Part shown: piece by piece, positions 52,603 to 60,989 of the stretch
Layout of the letters: the number at the start of each line of letters is the position of its first letter
Numbering within the stretch: the stretch's first letter is position 1
Source: DAOULY01 sp034414595
GTDB taxonomy: Bacteria; Chloroflexota; Dehalococcoidia; SZUA-161; JAUWZY01
Reading direction: 5' to 3'
Assembly (NCBI GenBank): GCA_034414595.1
Contig: DAOULY010000002.1
Span: 1 to 64,000, forward strand
Length of the DNA stretch: 64,000 bases
The notes under the pieces: generated by a model
Seen by the model: only the letters and a program-made list of their open reading frames with translations
Told to the model about the DNA's origin: nothing
Databases searched by the model: none
Made by a program: the position numbers and the translations under genes

Positions 52603-54009
52603 ATGCCGTACCAGGATTTGAGGGAATTTCTGGATAATCTGGAGTCGAGGGGAGACCTCAAGCATGTCAGGAAAGAGGTCGATTGGAATCTGGAGCTGAG
52701 CCATATCTTCAGGCTGAATGAGATGGAAGGAGGGCCAGCGCTGCTTTTCGATAACATAAAAGACTGCCCAGGCCACCGCGTGGCCGCAAGTGTACTGCAG
52801 ACCAAGGAAAGGGTGGCCTTGGCCTTGGACCTGTCCCCCGAGCAGTCATTCCTGGAAATGGTCAAGCAGTGGCACGCTCGAATCAGTGAGAGGACAATAC
52901 CCCCGCAGTGGGTTGACTCGGGGCCGTGCAAGGAGAACATTGTGCTCGGCGACGATGTCAATCTCTACGACTTTCCCACACCGTGGTTCTATCCCAAAGA
53001 TGGTGGCCGCTATTTGAGCACCGGCGCCATACTGGTGACAAGGGACCTGGAAACAGGACGGGTCAATGTCGGGACTTACCGCGGTATGATCATCGATCGA
53101 GACAAGATGGCGCTGCTGCTTTCCCTGGGTAAGGACTCTGAGATCGACCTTCGGGGCTATGCCAGGGAGGGTCGGCCTATGCCTGTGGCCTGGGCTACCG
53201 GAGTCGATCCCGCGCTCTTTATTTGCTCGGCCAACTTCTTCCCACGTGCTGTCAGCGAGTACGATATAGCGGGAGCGCTGCGCGGCGAGCCTGTTGCGGT
53301 GGTGAGGGGAGAGACTGTGGACCTGCCGATCCCCGCGGGAGCGGAGATCGTTCTCGAGGGTGAGGTCGTTCCTGGAGAGCTGGTGCCGGAGGGACCTTTT
53401 TCCGAGTGGCCCGGCTATTACACTGGTGGCGATAATCGGCTACCTTATATGAGAGTCAAGGCTATTACTCATCGCAGCAACCCCATCCTCTGGGCTATGC
53501 ACGCCATCTCCGACCCGGCCTTGCTATTTTCATTGGCCCGCACCGCAGGATTGTATAACGAGCTTCAGAGCATGGGCATCCCCGGCGTTAAGAGTGTGCA
53601 CTGCCCCCGCGTTGGTGGCGGGCGGATGATGGCCATCATATCCGTGCAGCAGATGTACCCCGGCCATTCCACCCAGGTGGGGCTGGCGGTCATGGCCTCC
53701 ATTTCCGGGAACTATGGTCTCAAGATAGTGATAGTGGTCGATGATGACATCGACCCTGAGAACTGGGAGCAGGTGCTCTGGGCCCTGAGCATGCGCTACC
53801 AGCCGGAGAGATGCACCCAGATCATAAAACGGGGCAAGTCCACTCCCCTCGATCCTTCTCTACCCGTTGATGGTCGCATGCTCACCTCACGAGTGCTTCT
53901 CGACGCCTGCCTTCCCTACGAGTGGGAGCACAAGCCGGAGAGGATAGCGCTGGACCCTGAAATGGTGACAAGGGTGAAGGGCCAGTGGGACCAGTACTTC
54001 GCTCCATAA
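52603..54009 (+). CDS. UbiD-family (de)carboxylase, third copy
   Basis: A 468-residue UbiD-family protein, closest in appearance to the 3249 product (YQDLREFLDNLESRGDLKHV; WNLELSHIFRLNEMEGGPAL). The catalytic Arg160 (GTYRGM) and Glu263/Glu268 (EGPFSEWPGYY, with Ser for the usual Gly) are kept; again no His is seen in the usual metal-ligand stretch. ATG 52603 follows GAGGAGG; an earlier in-frame ATG at 52531 lacks one. It stands alone, more than 40 kb from the phenylphosphate locus, with no delta, gamma or pps gene near it, so it may be a decarboxylase for another aromatic acid. Confidence 0.8.
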   Translation: MPYQDLREFLDNLESRGDLKHVRKEVDWNLELSHIFRLNEMEGGPALLFDNIKDCPGHRVAASVLQTKERVALALDLSPEQSFLEMVKQWHARISERTIPPQWVDSGPCKENIVLGDDVNLYDFPTPWFYPKDGGRYLSTGAILVTRDLETGRVNVGTYRGMIIDRDKMALLLSLGKDSEIDLRGYAREGRPMPVAWATGVDPALFICSANFFPRAVSEYDIAGALRGEPVAVVRGETVDLPIPAGAEIVLEGEVVPGELVPEGPFSEWPGYYTGGDNRLPYMRVKAITHRSNPILWAMHAISDPALLFSLARTAGLYNELQSMGIPGVKSVHCPRVGGGRMMAIISVQQMYPGHSTQVGLAVMASISGNYGLKIVIVVDDDIDPENWEQVLWALSMRYQPERCTQIIKRGKSTPLDPSLPVDGRMLTSRVLLDACLPYEWEHKPERIALDPEMVTRVKGQWDQYFAP

Positions 54010-54027
54010 GGCCATTCTCAGCCTCAT

Positions 54028-54080
54028 GCCTGTGCGAATGCAATCGCAACTCTGGGGAGGGGTGGTACTAGTGGGGAGAT
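54028..54080 (+). repeat. Interspersed repeat family 1, copy 3 (short)
   Basis: GCCTGTGCGAATGCAATCGC, then AACTCTGGGGAGGGGTGGTA and CTAGTGGGGAGAT, starting 19 bases after the UbiD stop. It lacks the left part present in other copies. Confidence 0.55.
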
Positions 54081-54164
54081 GATGTTAGGACCTGAGAGCC
54101 GAAAATCTAGCTAATTGTTTAACCTCTAATTTATTGTGGTGAATTCCTATTGGAGGTGTGAGAG

Positions 54165-54674
54165 ATGGGTGATACCTTTTGGGCTGCATTTGGGGGTGGT
54201 GCTGCTGCTGGAATCTTCACACTTATTGCACTGTTATTTGTTGAGTGGCTTCGATGGTTCTTAGATCGACCTCTGCTCAAGGTTGGCATGACCTTTGCGT
54301 TTGTGTACAACCACCCCATGTTCCAGCAGGGCATTAGATATGTATGCCTTGAAGCAAAAAATCCACATAGCAAACCAGTCACTGTGTCGAGGTTTGGGTT
54401 GGCTTTCAAGTCCGAGGCTGAACAGAGACTACAGATGTTTCCTGATGGCACTTGCCAATTCCCCTATGAAGTTAAAGGTGGACAGGCGGTTTCACAGCGG
54501 ACAACAGAACAGCAGGTATTCGCTGCCTTACGTGAGTTAGGTAGAAAGCCATCAGATCTCGAGGGTGTTTGGTTTGAATCAGAATCAGGTAAAGTATTCC
54601 GTGGTAAGATTTCCCACATCAGTATGCATGTATTGGAAGAGGCATTTCAAGCCCAAGTAGCAGGCACAAAATAG
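54165..54674 (+). CDS. Hypothetical membrane-anchored protein
   Basis: A 169-residue protein with one N-terminal membrane helix (FGGGAAAGIFTLIALLFVEW) followed by a globular beta-rich region (YVCLEAKNPHSKPVTVSRFG; VKGGQAVSQRTTEQQVFAAL). The pattern suggests an Ig-like cytosolic or extracytoplasmic domain attached to the membrane; no motif is recognised. GGAGGTG precedes ATG 54165 by 6 bases. It is more AT-rich than the UbiD gene upstream and flanked by repeat copies, so it may be an acquired gene. Confidence 0.6.
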   Translation: MGDTFWAAFGGGAAAGIFTLIALLFVEWLRWFLDRPLLKVGMTFAFVYNHPMFQQGIRYVCLEAKNPHSKPVTVSRFGLAFKSEAEQRLQMFPDGTCQFPYEVKGGQAVSQRTTEQQVFAALRELGRKPSDLEGVWFESESGKVFRGKISHISMHVLEEAFQAQVAGTK

Positions 54675-55057
54675 CGCCAGCCTATATTGAAGCAGCCCCT
54701 ATAAAATGGCGTGGTGGTGCCTGTTGCCTAACGACATTTGCCACAGCTTCCAAGGAGGTAGAAGCAGATGGCTGGTCAGCTTCGAATATTGAACAATTTT
54801 GAATTAATCAGATATACCCTAGTTTAGACTATTTGAGGGTCCACTGATTATACATTCTGACGAAATGGGCAACTGTTAGAAATACCGCAGTAGCAGAGTA
54901 TATGCCCGCGCGGAATGTGCTACAATTCTTGATAATGGCAATGGCAATCTTTGGGCACTGCGTGGATTGTCGGCTAGGGGGCACGACGAGCGACCTTAAC
55001 AATCAACAGCACAGAGGTTGAATACACAGGACTACTAATATAAGCAGCACTTAGAAG
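54675..55057. other. Gene-free stretch with a micro-ORF and a partial repeat
   Basis: A 19-codon frame (54768-54827, MAGQLRILNNFELIRYTLV) follows a strong AAGGAGGT site and may be the start of a truncated gene. A partial copy of repeat family 1 lies at 54882-54921 (AATACCGCAGTAGCAGAGTA then TATGCCCGCGCGGAATG). Nothing else is seen before the antiporter gene. Confidence 0.4.
54882..54921 (+). repeat. Interspersed repeat family 1, partial copy
   Basis: Shares the left half (ATACCGCAG..GCAGA) with the 32323 copy and the TATATGCCCG core with 37827 and 62221. Confidence 0.5.
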
Positions 55058-56407
55058 ATGACAGCGACACAAGTACTGGGATTTGTCGGGATTCTCCTCA
55101 TCATTGGCTTCTTGGCAGACTACCTTTTCCGGAAAACTCGTTTCCCTGACATACTGGTGCTATTGGCGCTTGGCTACCTGATAGGGCCTGTGTTTAATGT
55201 TGTGGACCCAGCTAAGATAGGCCCAGCATTGGAAATAATCGCCGGCCTGGCTGTAGCCATTATTCTGTTCAACGGGGGATTGAATCTTGGGTTCGAGAGG
55301 GTGCTATCAGCTGCACCCAGGGCAGTTGCTCTGGTTGTATTGGGCATTGCAGCGAGCGTGGCGTCAACGGCAGCCTTCGCCTGGTACTTTTTACATTGGG
55401 AACCGCTAAACAGCCTGCTGCTCGGAGTGATGGTTGGTGGCACCAGCCCGGCCATAGTAATGCCTCTGCTTGGCCGGGCCAGAGTTCCGGTTCGAGTCTC
55501 GTCGCTACTGGAACTGGAATCCGCTCTTAACGGTGCTCTTGTAATTGTCATCGGCCTGGTTATCGTTGAAATCATGGCTCCCGGGGGTGCTCAGCTCGGG
55601 GTTGCCGCCCCTGCCCGGAATATCGCCCTGAGCTTCTTGCTTGGGGCCGGAATCGGAGTTGCTGCAGGAGCCCTCTGGCTTTGGCTGTTATCTCGCTTAG
55701 AGGGGGAGACCTACGACGACATATTGACCATAGCTGTCCTTCTCTCGCTTTATTTTGTGGTGGAGCTCATAAATGGCAGCGGGATCATTTTCGCCATCTC
55801 TTTCGGCCTCATTCTGGGAAATGGGAGCAGAGTCGCTGAGTTATTGCGAATCGAGCGGACACCCGAGTTACATGGACCAATGGTGAAATTCCACTCCCAG
55901 ATGTCTTTCGTGATTAAGACTTTCTTCTTTTTCTCACTGGGGTTGCTGATAACCCTGGATGACCCCTGGGTCATTCTATATGGTGTCATTTTATCCTTGA
56001 TACTCCTGTTTGTCCGGCATATTGTAGTGCTCATCACTTCCACGGGCAATGGTCTCCTGTTCGCAAATAGGGGCATATTGACCACGATGTTGCCCAGGGG
56101 ACTATCGGCTGCTGTGATTGCCACTGTGGCAGTCGAGGCTGGGATTCCGAACGCCTCCGTCTATCCAAACATAATATCATGCATCATCGTGGCTACAATT
56201 GTGATCTCAGCTATAGGCGTTTTCGTTTTCGTCGGAAACCCGCTGGAGGGAATACAGGTGATGGGGCAGCGGACGGGTGATGTGGCCCCACCGAGGAAAA
56301 GAGCCCCCACGCTGCCGCCAAAGCAGGTGACGCGACAGATGACGCGTCAGGTAAAGAAGCAAGTCAAGAGGGCTCCCTCTCGGAGGACGCCAAAGGGCAA
56401 GCTGTGA
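55058..56407 (+). CDS. Cation:proton antiporter, CPA1 family
   Basis: A 449-residue protein with about 12-13 membrane helices from residue 5 to 405. Blocks typical of the Na/H exchanger family are seen: DYLFRKTRFPDILVLLALGY, ILFNGGLNLGFERVL, GVMVGGTSPAIVMPLLGRA and LLELESALNGALVIVIGLVI. The last 50 residues are very basic and Pro/Thr-rich (VTRQMTRQVKKQVKRAPS). It should exchange Na or K for protons at the cytoplasmic membrane. The ribosome site is weak. Confidence 0.87.
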   Translation: MTATQVLGFVGILLIIGFLADYLFRKTRFPDILVLLALGYLIGPVFNVVDPAKIGPALEIIAGLAVAIILFNGGLNLGFERVLSAAPRAVALVVLGIAASVASTAAFAWYFLHWEPLNSLLLGVMVGGTSPAIVMPLLGRARVPVRVSSLLELESALNGALVIVIGLVIVEIMAPGGAQLGVAAPARNIALSFLLGAGIGVAAGALWLWLLSRLEGETYDDILTIAVLLSLYFVVELINGSGIIFAISFGLILGNGSRVAELLRIERTPELHGPMVKFHSQMSFVIKTFFFFSLGLLITLDDPWVILYGVILSLILLFVRHIVVLITSTGNGLLFANRGILTTMLPRGLSAAVIATVAVEAGIPNASVYPNIISCIIVATIVISAIGVFVFVGNPLEGIQVMGQRTGDVAPPRKRAPTLPPKQVTRQMTRQVKKQVKRAPSRRTPKGKL

Positions 56408-56431
56408 CAGTGCCAGCGCATACTATGTCAC

Positions 56432-58096
56432 TCAATATGCCCGTCCCTTTTCTTCCCAAACCTTGCGCAGCCCAAAATCTTGAGCGATCACTTTATAGCA
56501 GATATAGCCAGACAGGCCGCGGGCTGTAGCTCCGCCGGATGCCGCTGCTGAAGCAAGATACATGTTCCTGACCGGCATTCTGTAGTTGGATAGCTCCGGG
56601 ATGGGTCTAAATCTATCGGACTGAGAAGCAATCAGGTCGCCCATGGCCCAATGCCCTCTACCCATGCTTATGTCTTTTTTAGCATAGTCCCCCGGTGTGT
56701 AGACGTAGTAGCCGACAAGTCTGTCCTTGGTTACGTTAGGTGCATATTGCTGCCATTGCCTTAGTACCTCTTCACCAATTTTCTCCCTCGCCCCCAGCCA
56801 TTCTTCTTCAGGCATGGTTCTATGAAGACCTATGTATAGCTCAGCGACACCAAGATATTTCCCCTCCGGCGCTCTGGTCTTGTCCAAAAGAGAAGCCTCG
56901 GTAATAACCATGGACAAATCCTTGGGCACTCCATATGTCCAAGCTTCAGCCTTGTATGTCGTACCTAAATAGTCCGGGTTCTTGGGGATGAGGTATTTGC
57001 CAGAAAGCAAAGCGCAATTTGGCTCTAAGTCCTCAGCTCTGTATCGTGGTGCTTCATCCAACGCAACGTAGACCCAGAGGATTGGTCCCCGATCGCGAAG
57101 GATATTCCTTACCCTCCTGACGATTTTGGGGCTGATATAATCGGGTTCTAAAAATCTCAGGATAGTCTGTTCGGCATCGGCGTTGCTAATGACCATCCTC
57201 TTCGCTTCTATCTCAGTTCCATCCGCTAAGCGAATCCCCTTAGCTACGCCATTCTCAATGAGCACCTTAGCAACCTCATGGCCTACAAAAAACTCTCCAC
57301 CCATCTCGCCAATGGCTCTTTGATAAGCACGGGGTAAAGCTTTCATACCACCCACCGGCATCGAGTCCATAACACCTGGCAGGCAAGCCCCAGCCAACTC
57401 TGCCATGCGCACTGTGCCGGGTACGTCGTCAGGCCAAAGTCCGGAGCGGGTCTGCACCCGCCGCATGAAGAACGATTGCATCTCCGGGCTGTCCCACAGC
57501 TCACGAGCCATCTGTTCTATGGTCATCACTGAATATACCGGCTCAAAACCACTATCGGGGTCATCCATGAGCATTTCTATCGCATTCTTCTCCCCCCAGG
57601 GCTTAGGCGGGTTATACGTGACTTCATTGATAGCTGGATGCCACTTGGTGCGAATCTTTTCAAACAAAATTCGCGCCGTCTCGGCGTCTCTCTCCGAAAC
57701 TCCGGCGATGGACTTGAAGGTCTTTTCTGCGTTTTCCTCCGAATATCTAGCACTACCTGTTGTCTTGTCTAAAACAACATAGGCTGGGTAGTTCATGATA
57801 CAGGTGCCATCGACAAATGCCGCCCCCCGGCTAGCTTCAAAGAAAGCCAAGTCTAACCCCTTCTCTGCCAGCTTGAAGTCAGAATAGACAGGTTCGTTCC
57901 ACAAGCGGATTAAGAGAGCAGCAGGGTCGCAAATGAAGCCAGGCAGCGCGGATTCATCACTATAGGCGCCGCCGCCCACTGTATCCCCTTTTTCAAAAAT
58001 AGCCACCGATAACCCGTTATACGCCAAATAGCAGGCAGTTACCAACGCATTAGGCCCACTACCGATTATCACCGCATCGTAGCTAGCATCAGCCAC
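56432..58096 (-). CDS. Phytoene-desaturase-like NAD(P)/FAD-dependent oxidoreductase (COG1233)
   Basis: A 554-residue flavoprotein. The dinucleotide-binding fold is at the N-terminus (AVIIGSGPNALVTACYLAYN; VAIFEKGDTVGGGAYS), then VGGMKALPRAYQRAIGEMGG in the middle and the C-terminal YLASAAASGGATARGLSGYI. This is the CrtI/RetSat-like superfamily, which (de)saturates isoprenoid chains, but many members have other roles. GGAGGAG precedes the ATG. A carotenoid or retinoid substrate would be attractive given the heliorhodopsin 3 kb away, but nothing in the sequence proves it. Confidence 0.8.
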   Translation of the reverse strand: MADASYDAVIIGSGPNALVTACYLAYNGLSVAIFEKGDTVGGGAYSDESALPGFICDPAALLIRLWNEPVYSDFKLAEKGLDLAFFEASRGAAFVDGTCIMNYPAYVVLDKTTGSARYSEENAEKTFKSIAGVSERDAETARILFEKIRTKWHPAINEVTYNPPKPWGEKNAIEMLMDDPDSGFEPVYSVMTIEQMARELWDSPEMQSFFMRRVQTRSGLWPDDVPGTVRMAELAGACLPGVMDSMPVGGMKALPRAYQRAIGEMGGEFFVGHEVAKVLIENGVAKGIRLADGTEIEAKRMVISNADAEQTILRFLEPDYISPKIVRRVRNILRDRGPILWVYVALDEAPRYRAEDLEPNCALLSGKYLIPKNPDYLGTTYKAEAWTYGVPKDLSMVITEASLLDKTRAPEGKYLGVAELYIGLHRTMPEEEWLGAREKIGEEVLRQWQQYAPNVTKDRLVGYYVYTPGDYAKKDISMGRGHWAMGDLIASQSDRFRPIPELSNYRMPVRNMYLASAAASGGATARGLSGYICYKVIAQDFGLRKVWEEKGRAY

Positions 58097-58200
58097 TTCT
58101 CCTCCTTTCTGACTGTTTGCCTTTGCGACAGAAATTGAATGGAATGCCGCCTGTTTTTTTCTCGGGCGTTACTTCCAACCTCAGAGGTCCCAATCGGCTA

Positions 58201-58344
58201 CTACCGTGCCACCAGCACCTCACATATACACCGTTTGCATAATCGTGTCAAGATGTTGTGCCAGGGAATGCCATCCTTGTTCGCAGCCTCGGGATGCACG
58301 ATCTCATAAGAATCCAATTCGTGTAGAGAAGCGTACCAAGCCAT
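58201..58344 (-). CDS. Possible small protein or gene remnant
   Basis: A 47-codon minus-strand frame encodes MAWYASLHELDSYEIVHPEA, NKDGIPWHNILTRLC and KRCICEVLVAR. The amino-acid mix and three Cys near the end look protein-like, but there is no ribosome site and the frame is open upstream only to about 58378. The remainder of the 58097-58465 gap shows nothing. It may be real or the tail of a lost gene. Confidence 0.25.
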   Translation of the reverse strand: MAWYASLHELDSYEIVHPEAANKDGIPWHNILTRLCKRCICEVLVAR

Positions 58345-58465
58345 TGTAGGTGCGGGATTTGAGGAAATGGCTTTATGTTACTAAATCCGCTCCCCTCATG
58401 CAGTGCGTTGCCGTAATTGGCTTGGAGAGCGGATGACTTCGCTGTTTGATGCAGATGTCCTGCAG

Positions 58466-59593
58466 TTAAAAGCCTTGCAGGGTGCACCGCTTTAGTGGCG
58501 CATTGAGAAGATGCTCCAGAGCGCGTACCATGGCCATGTCTTCACTTGTCACGAATGTGAACGCATCGCCATTTTTGCCAACTCTTCCCGTGCGGCCGAT
58601 GCGATGAATGTAGTCGTCCGTACTGTTGGGCATGTCGTAGTTAATGACGTGAGAAATATCCAAAATATCGATGCCGCGAGCGGCAATGTCAGTCGCCACC
58701 AAGATCCTAAACGAGCCAGCACGGAAGCCATCAATCGCAGCCTGACGCTGGTACTGAGACAAGTTACCTTGCAGTGAGGTCGCTCGATAGCCCGCTCTTG
58801 CCAGTTGCCGCGCAACTTGCTCGGCACGGTGCTTGGTACGCGTAAAAACAAGTACCGACCCTGTTTTAGTTTTGCGCAAAAGTTCCTTTAGCAGTGCCGT
58901 TTTTAGATGCTGCTTTACCGGGTAAATCGCGTGTGACACCGTAGTCGCTGGTGCCGTGGGACCAATTTGTACTGTGACCGGATCATGCAAGATTTCTTGC
59001 ACTAGACGCCGGATAGCATCAGGCATGGTGGCCGAAAAAAGTAGCGTCTGTCGTTCTTTCATTATGCACATTAAGATGCTGCGGATATCGGGTAGAAATC
59101 CCATGTCAAACATCCGATCCGCCTCGTCGATTACGAGAACTTCCAGATCTGACAAACTGATTGTGCCCCGCCAGAGGTGATCGAGCAATCGGCCAGGACA
59201 GGCCACAGCGATTTCGGTTCCACTACGCAGTCCTCGTGTTTGTTGATCTATACCCACACCACCGTAAACGGCAATACTTCGCAACCTAGTTTGGGTTCCC
59301 AATTCATTTATAGCCTCGCATGTTTGCTCGGCCAGTTCACGCGTGGGTGAAATTACAAGAGCACGGACACGGCCTTGAGAGCCTCGCACTTGAGAGCCTC
59401 GCAGTAGACGCTGCAGAATTGGCAGCGCGAAAGCAGCGGTCTTACCGGTCCCGGTCTGGGCCAGACCGATGAGATCGCGACCCTGCATAATTGGTGGGAT
59501 GGATTGAAGCTGAATTGGTGTGGGTGTAACATAACCGAGCGCTCGCACACCAGCCATGATGCTCGGATGAAAATTGAAGGTTTCGAAATTCAT
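58466..59593 (-). CDS. DEAD-box RNA helicase (RhlE/CsdA type)
   Basis: A 375-residue helicase core. All motifs are visible in order: Q motif (TPIQLQSIPPI), AQTGTGKT, PTRELAEQ, VLVIDEADRMFDMGF, SAT, VLVFTRTKHRAEQ, ATDIAARGID and HRIGRTGR. There is almost no C-terminal extension. Such helicases open RNA duplexes, especially in the cold. It is the last gene of a minus-strand cluster with two RRM proteins and ribosomal protein S21. A short duplication (RGSQVRGSQ) lies after motif I. Confidence 0.92.
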   Translation of the reverse strand: MNFETFNFHPSIMAGVRALGYVTPTPIQLQSIPPIMQGRDLIGLAQTGTGKTAAFALPILQRLLRGSQVRGSQGRVRALVISPTRELAEQTCEAINELGTQTRLRSIAVYGGVGIDQQTRGLRSGTEIAVACPGRLLDHLWRGTISLSDLEVLVIDEADRMFDMGFLPDIRSILMCIMKERQTLLFSATMPDAIRRLVQEILHDPVTVQIGPTAPATTVSHAIYPVKQHLKTALLKELLRKTKTGSVLVFTRTKHRAEQVARQLARAGYRATSLQGNLSQYQRQAAIDGFRAGSFRILVATDIAARGIDILDISHVINYDMPNSTDDYIHRIGRTGRVGKNGDAFTFVTSEDMAMVRALEHLLNAPLKRCTLQGF

Positions 59594-59656
59594 TAAAGCT
59601 CCTCAGTAAAATATCTTGTCACGTGCCTCAAGTATAGGGCAAGCGACTCGACTGAT

Positions 59657-59983
59657 TTAGTATCTCCTTTTTCTCGCTCTCCCATTAAATCCGCTGACTC
59701 CTCTGCTCGGGAGGGCCCCTCTACCTTCTTTGTCTGAAAGAGGAAGAGCCGCAATAACATCAATCACTAAGCCTCTAAGTCTTTTCCCTTTGAGGCCGGC
59801 AATTGCGGCTTCGCCTTCAGACTTCCCGACCATTTCAATAAATCCGTATCCAATGGGTTGGCCGCTGCCAATATACTTATCGTTCATGATGGTGACAGAT
59901 ACTACTTCTCCGAAAGCAATGAATTCCCGTCGCAATTCCTCATCGGTAACCTCCAGGGATAAATTACCCACATAGATATTCAT
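59657..59983 (-). CDS. RNA-binding protein with one RRM domain
   Basis: A 108-residue protein. RNP2 is NIYVGNLSLEV and RNP1 is YGFIEMVGKSE; the latter lacks one of the usual aromatic residues. A basic tail (NGRARKRRY) follows. GAGGGGTGG precedes ATG 59983; a GTG/ATG 8 codons upstream is less likely. These glycine-rich-type bacterial RRM proteins are often cold-induced RNA chaperones. It is a diverged tandem relative of the next gene upstream. Confidence 0.85.
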   Translation of the reverse strand: MNIYVGNLSLEVTDEELRREFIAFGEVVSVTIMNDKYIGSGQPIGYGFIEMVGKSEGEAAIAGLKGKRLRGLVIDVIAALPLSDKEGRGALPSRGVSGFNGRARKRRY

Positions 59984-60112
59984 ATAAGCCACCCCTCTTT
60001 TGGTCATAGCGTTAAGCTTGGCCCACTTTTTGCCATCATAGGCCCAGGTTGGTAGCTCTCTGTGGTTATGAATATATCTTGTGTGTTAGGCAGAAACGGA
60101 TGAGGAGGGAGG

Positions 60113-60439
60113 TTAATATCTTCCCCGTTTTCCTCCGCCAAATCCGCCACCTCCGCCACCTCTCCTGTCTCCATAAGACCTGCCACCTCTGTCATCAGAG
60201 CGAGGTCGGGCTGGATTCACGATGAGCGTCCGATCCCTCAAAGCTTTCCCGTTCAGAGCTGTAATTGCCGCCTGACCCTCGGCAACTGCAGGCATCTCAA
60301 CAAAGGCAAATCCTCTGGGTCTACCACTATACTTGTCAGTTGGAATGCTTACAGATTCTACCTCTCCAAAAGCGAGGAATTCCTGGCGTAGTTCCTCCTC
60401 AGTGGTATCATAAGATAAGTTGCCCACGTATATCTTCAT
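60113..60439 (-). CDS. RNA-binding protein with RRM and glycine-rich tail
   Basis: A 108-residue protein. RNP2 KIYVGNLSYDT, RNP1 RGFAFVEMPAV, then an RGG/Gly-rich tail (DRRGGGGGGFGGGKRGRY). This is the cyanobacterial Rbp-like type associated with cold response. AAAGGAGC lies before the ATG at 60439. It is 30 bases downstream of the S21 gene. Confidence 0.9.
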   Translation of the reverse strand: MKIYVGNLSYDTTEEELRQEFLAFGEVESVSIPTDKYSGRPRGFAFVEMPAVAEGQAAITALNGKALRDRTLIVNPARPRSDDRGGRSYGDRRGGGGGGFGGGKRGRY

Positions 60440-60469
60440 ATTAGTGCTCCTTTCAGTAGGTTATAGCTA

Positions 60470-60670
60470 TTACCAACCATTTCTTCCCAGCTGTTTTAGC
60501 CTTCTTCTTGCGCTCTTTCTTGCTTTGAGTCGCGACGCCTGTCCCTTAGACAGAAAATAACGATGAGCCTTTACCTCACGCATGATTCCACTCATCTGTA
60601 CCATCCTTTGAAAGCGCCGCAATAGCGATTCTTGTGACTCACCTTCGCGTATCGTAACTTCTAAAGACAT
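60470..60670 (-). CDS. rpsU: 30S ribosomal protein S21
   Basis: A 66-residue basic protein with the S21 pattern LEVTIREGESQESLLRRFQR and the basic end KARKSARRRLK. S21 takes part in mRNA start-site recognition on the 30S subunit. ATG 60670 fits the family start; an in-frame start five codons earlier is possible. The upstream region overlaps a zinc-ribbon remnant frame. It heads the S21, RRM, RRM, helicase cluster, a layout that suggests cold or stress control of translation. Confidence 0.9.
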   Translation of the reverse strand: MSLEVTIREGESQESLLRRFQRMVQMSGIMREVKAHRYFLSKGQASRLKARKSARRRLKQLGRNGW

Positions 60671-60774
60671 AATACACCAACACATCCTAGGTGGAAGAAT
60701 TCCTGATCTTCAGTGCTGAGGGTGAGCGTAGTACCACAATCAATGCACTGGGTGGACTTGTCCTGAAAACTCGT
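60661..60774 (-). pseudogene. Truncated zinc-ribbon gene with ACG in place of the start codon
   Basis: After a perfect GGAGAGGAGGT site the frame reads ACG then SFQDKSTQCIDCGTTLTLST, EDQEFFHLG and a few more codons to a stop at 60661. MSFQDK..QCxDCGxxFxFxxxEQEFF is the start of the small zinc-ribbon proteins common in Chloroflexota; the second CxxC half is missing. No ATG, GTG or TTG exists in frame up to the preceding stop. The frame overlaps the S21 start by 10 bases. Either a dead leftover or a leader peptide with a non-standard start. Confidence 0.55.
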
Positions 60775-60825
60775 TGGGTGACCTCCTCTCCGTCTAAACT
60801 TTAGCTAGAGTTCGGTCACCCAACG
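60772..60825 (-). promoter_or_regulatory. Leader hairpin over the zinc-ribbon/S21 translation start region
   Basis: Perfect 12-bp arms at 60772-60783 and 60814-60825 around a 30-base loop that itself contains CTAAAGTTTAG. In the minus-strand transcript the 3' arm begins inside the GGAGG ribosome site and ends in the ACG, so folding would hide the start region. It lies about 60 bases downstream of the predicted transcription start, inside a roughly 210-base leader of rpsU. Confidence 0.55.
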
Positions 60826-60888
60826 CTAACCGCACTCTGAAGTGGCTTGAAAAAGCTTGTAGTAACCTAAACTAAAACTAACAATTGA

Positions 60889-60917
60889 ATTATACACTAA
60901 AAGGTGTGTCTTGTAAA
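60889..60917 (-). promoter_or_regulatory. Promoter of the S21/RRM/helicase cluster
   Basis: On the minus strand TTTACA (60917-60912), 17-base spacer, perfect TATAAT (60894-60889). It predicts transcription from about 60882 and therefore a long structured leader, as in cold-shock genes. Confidence 0.65.
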
Positions 60918-60989
60918 ATGGGGTTGCCCGCTCGTCCACTGACCAGGAGAGAGTTCACGGTGCTGAGCCCGGTAATAGCGAGTACAGCC

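Noticed and set aside
55488..55505. GGTTCGAGTC, resembling a tRNA T-arm
   Set aside because: It lies inside the antiporter reading frame and no acceptor stem, anticodon arm or D-arm can be built around it.
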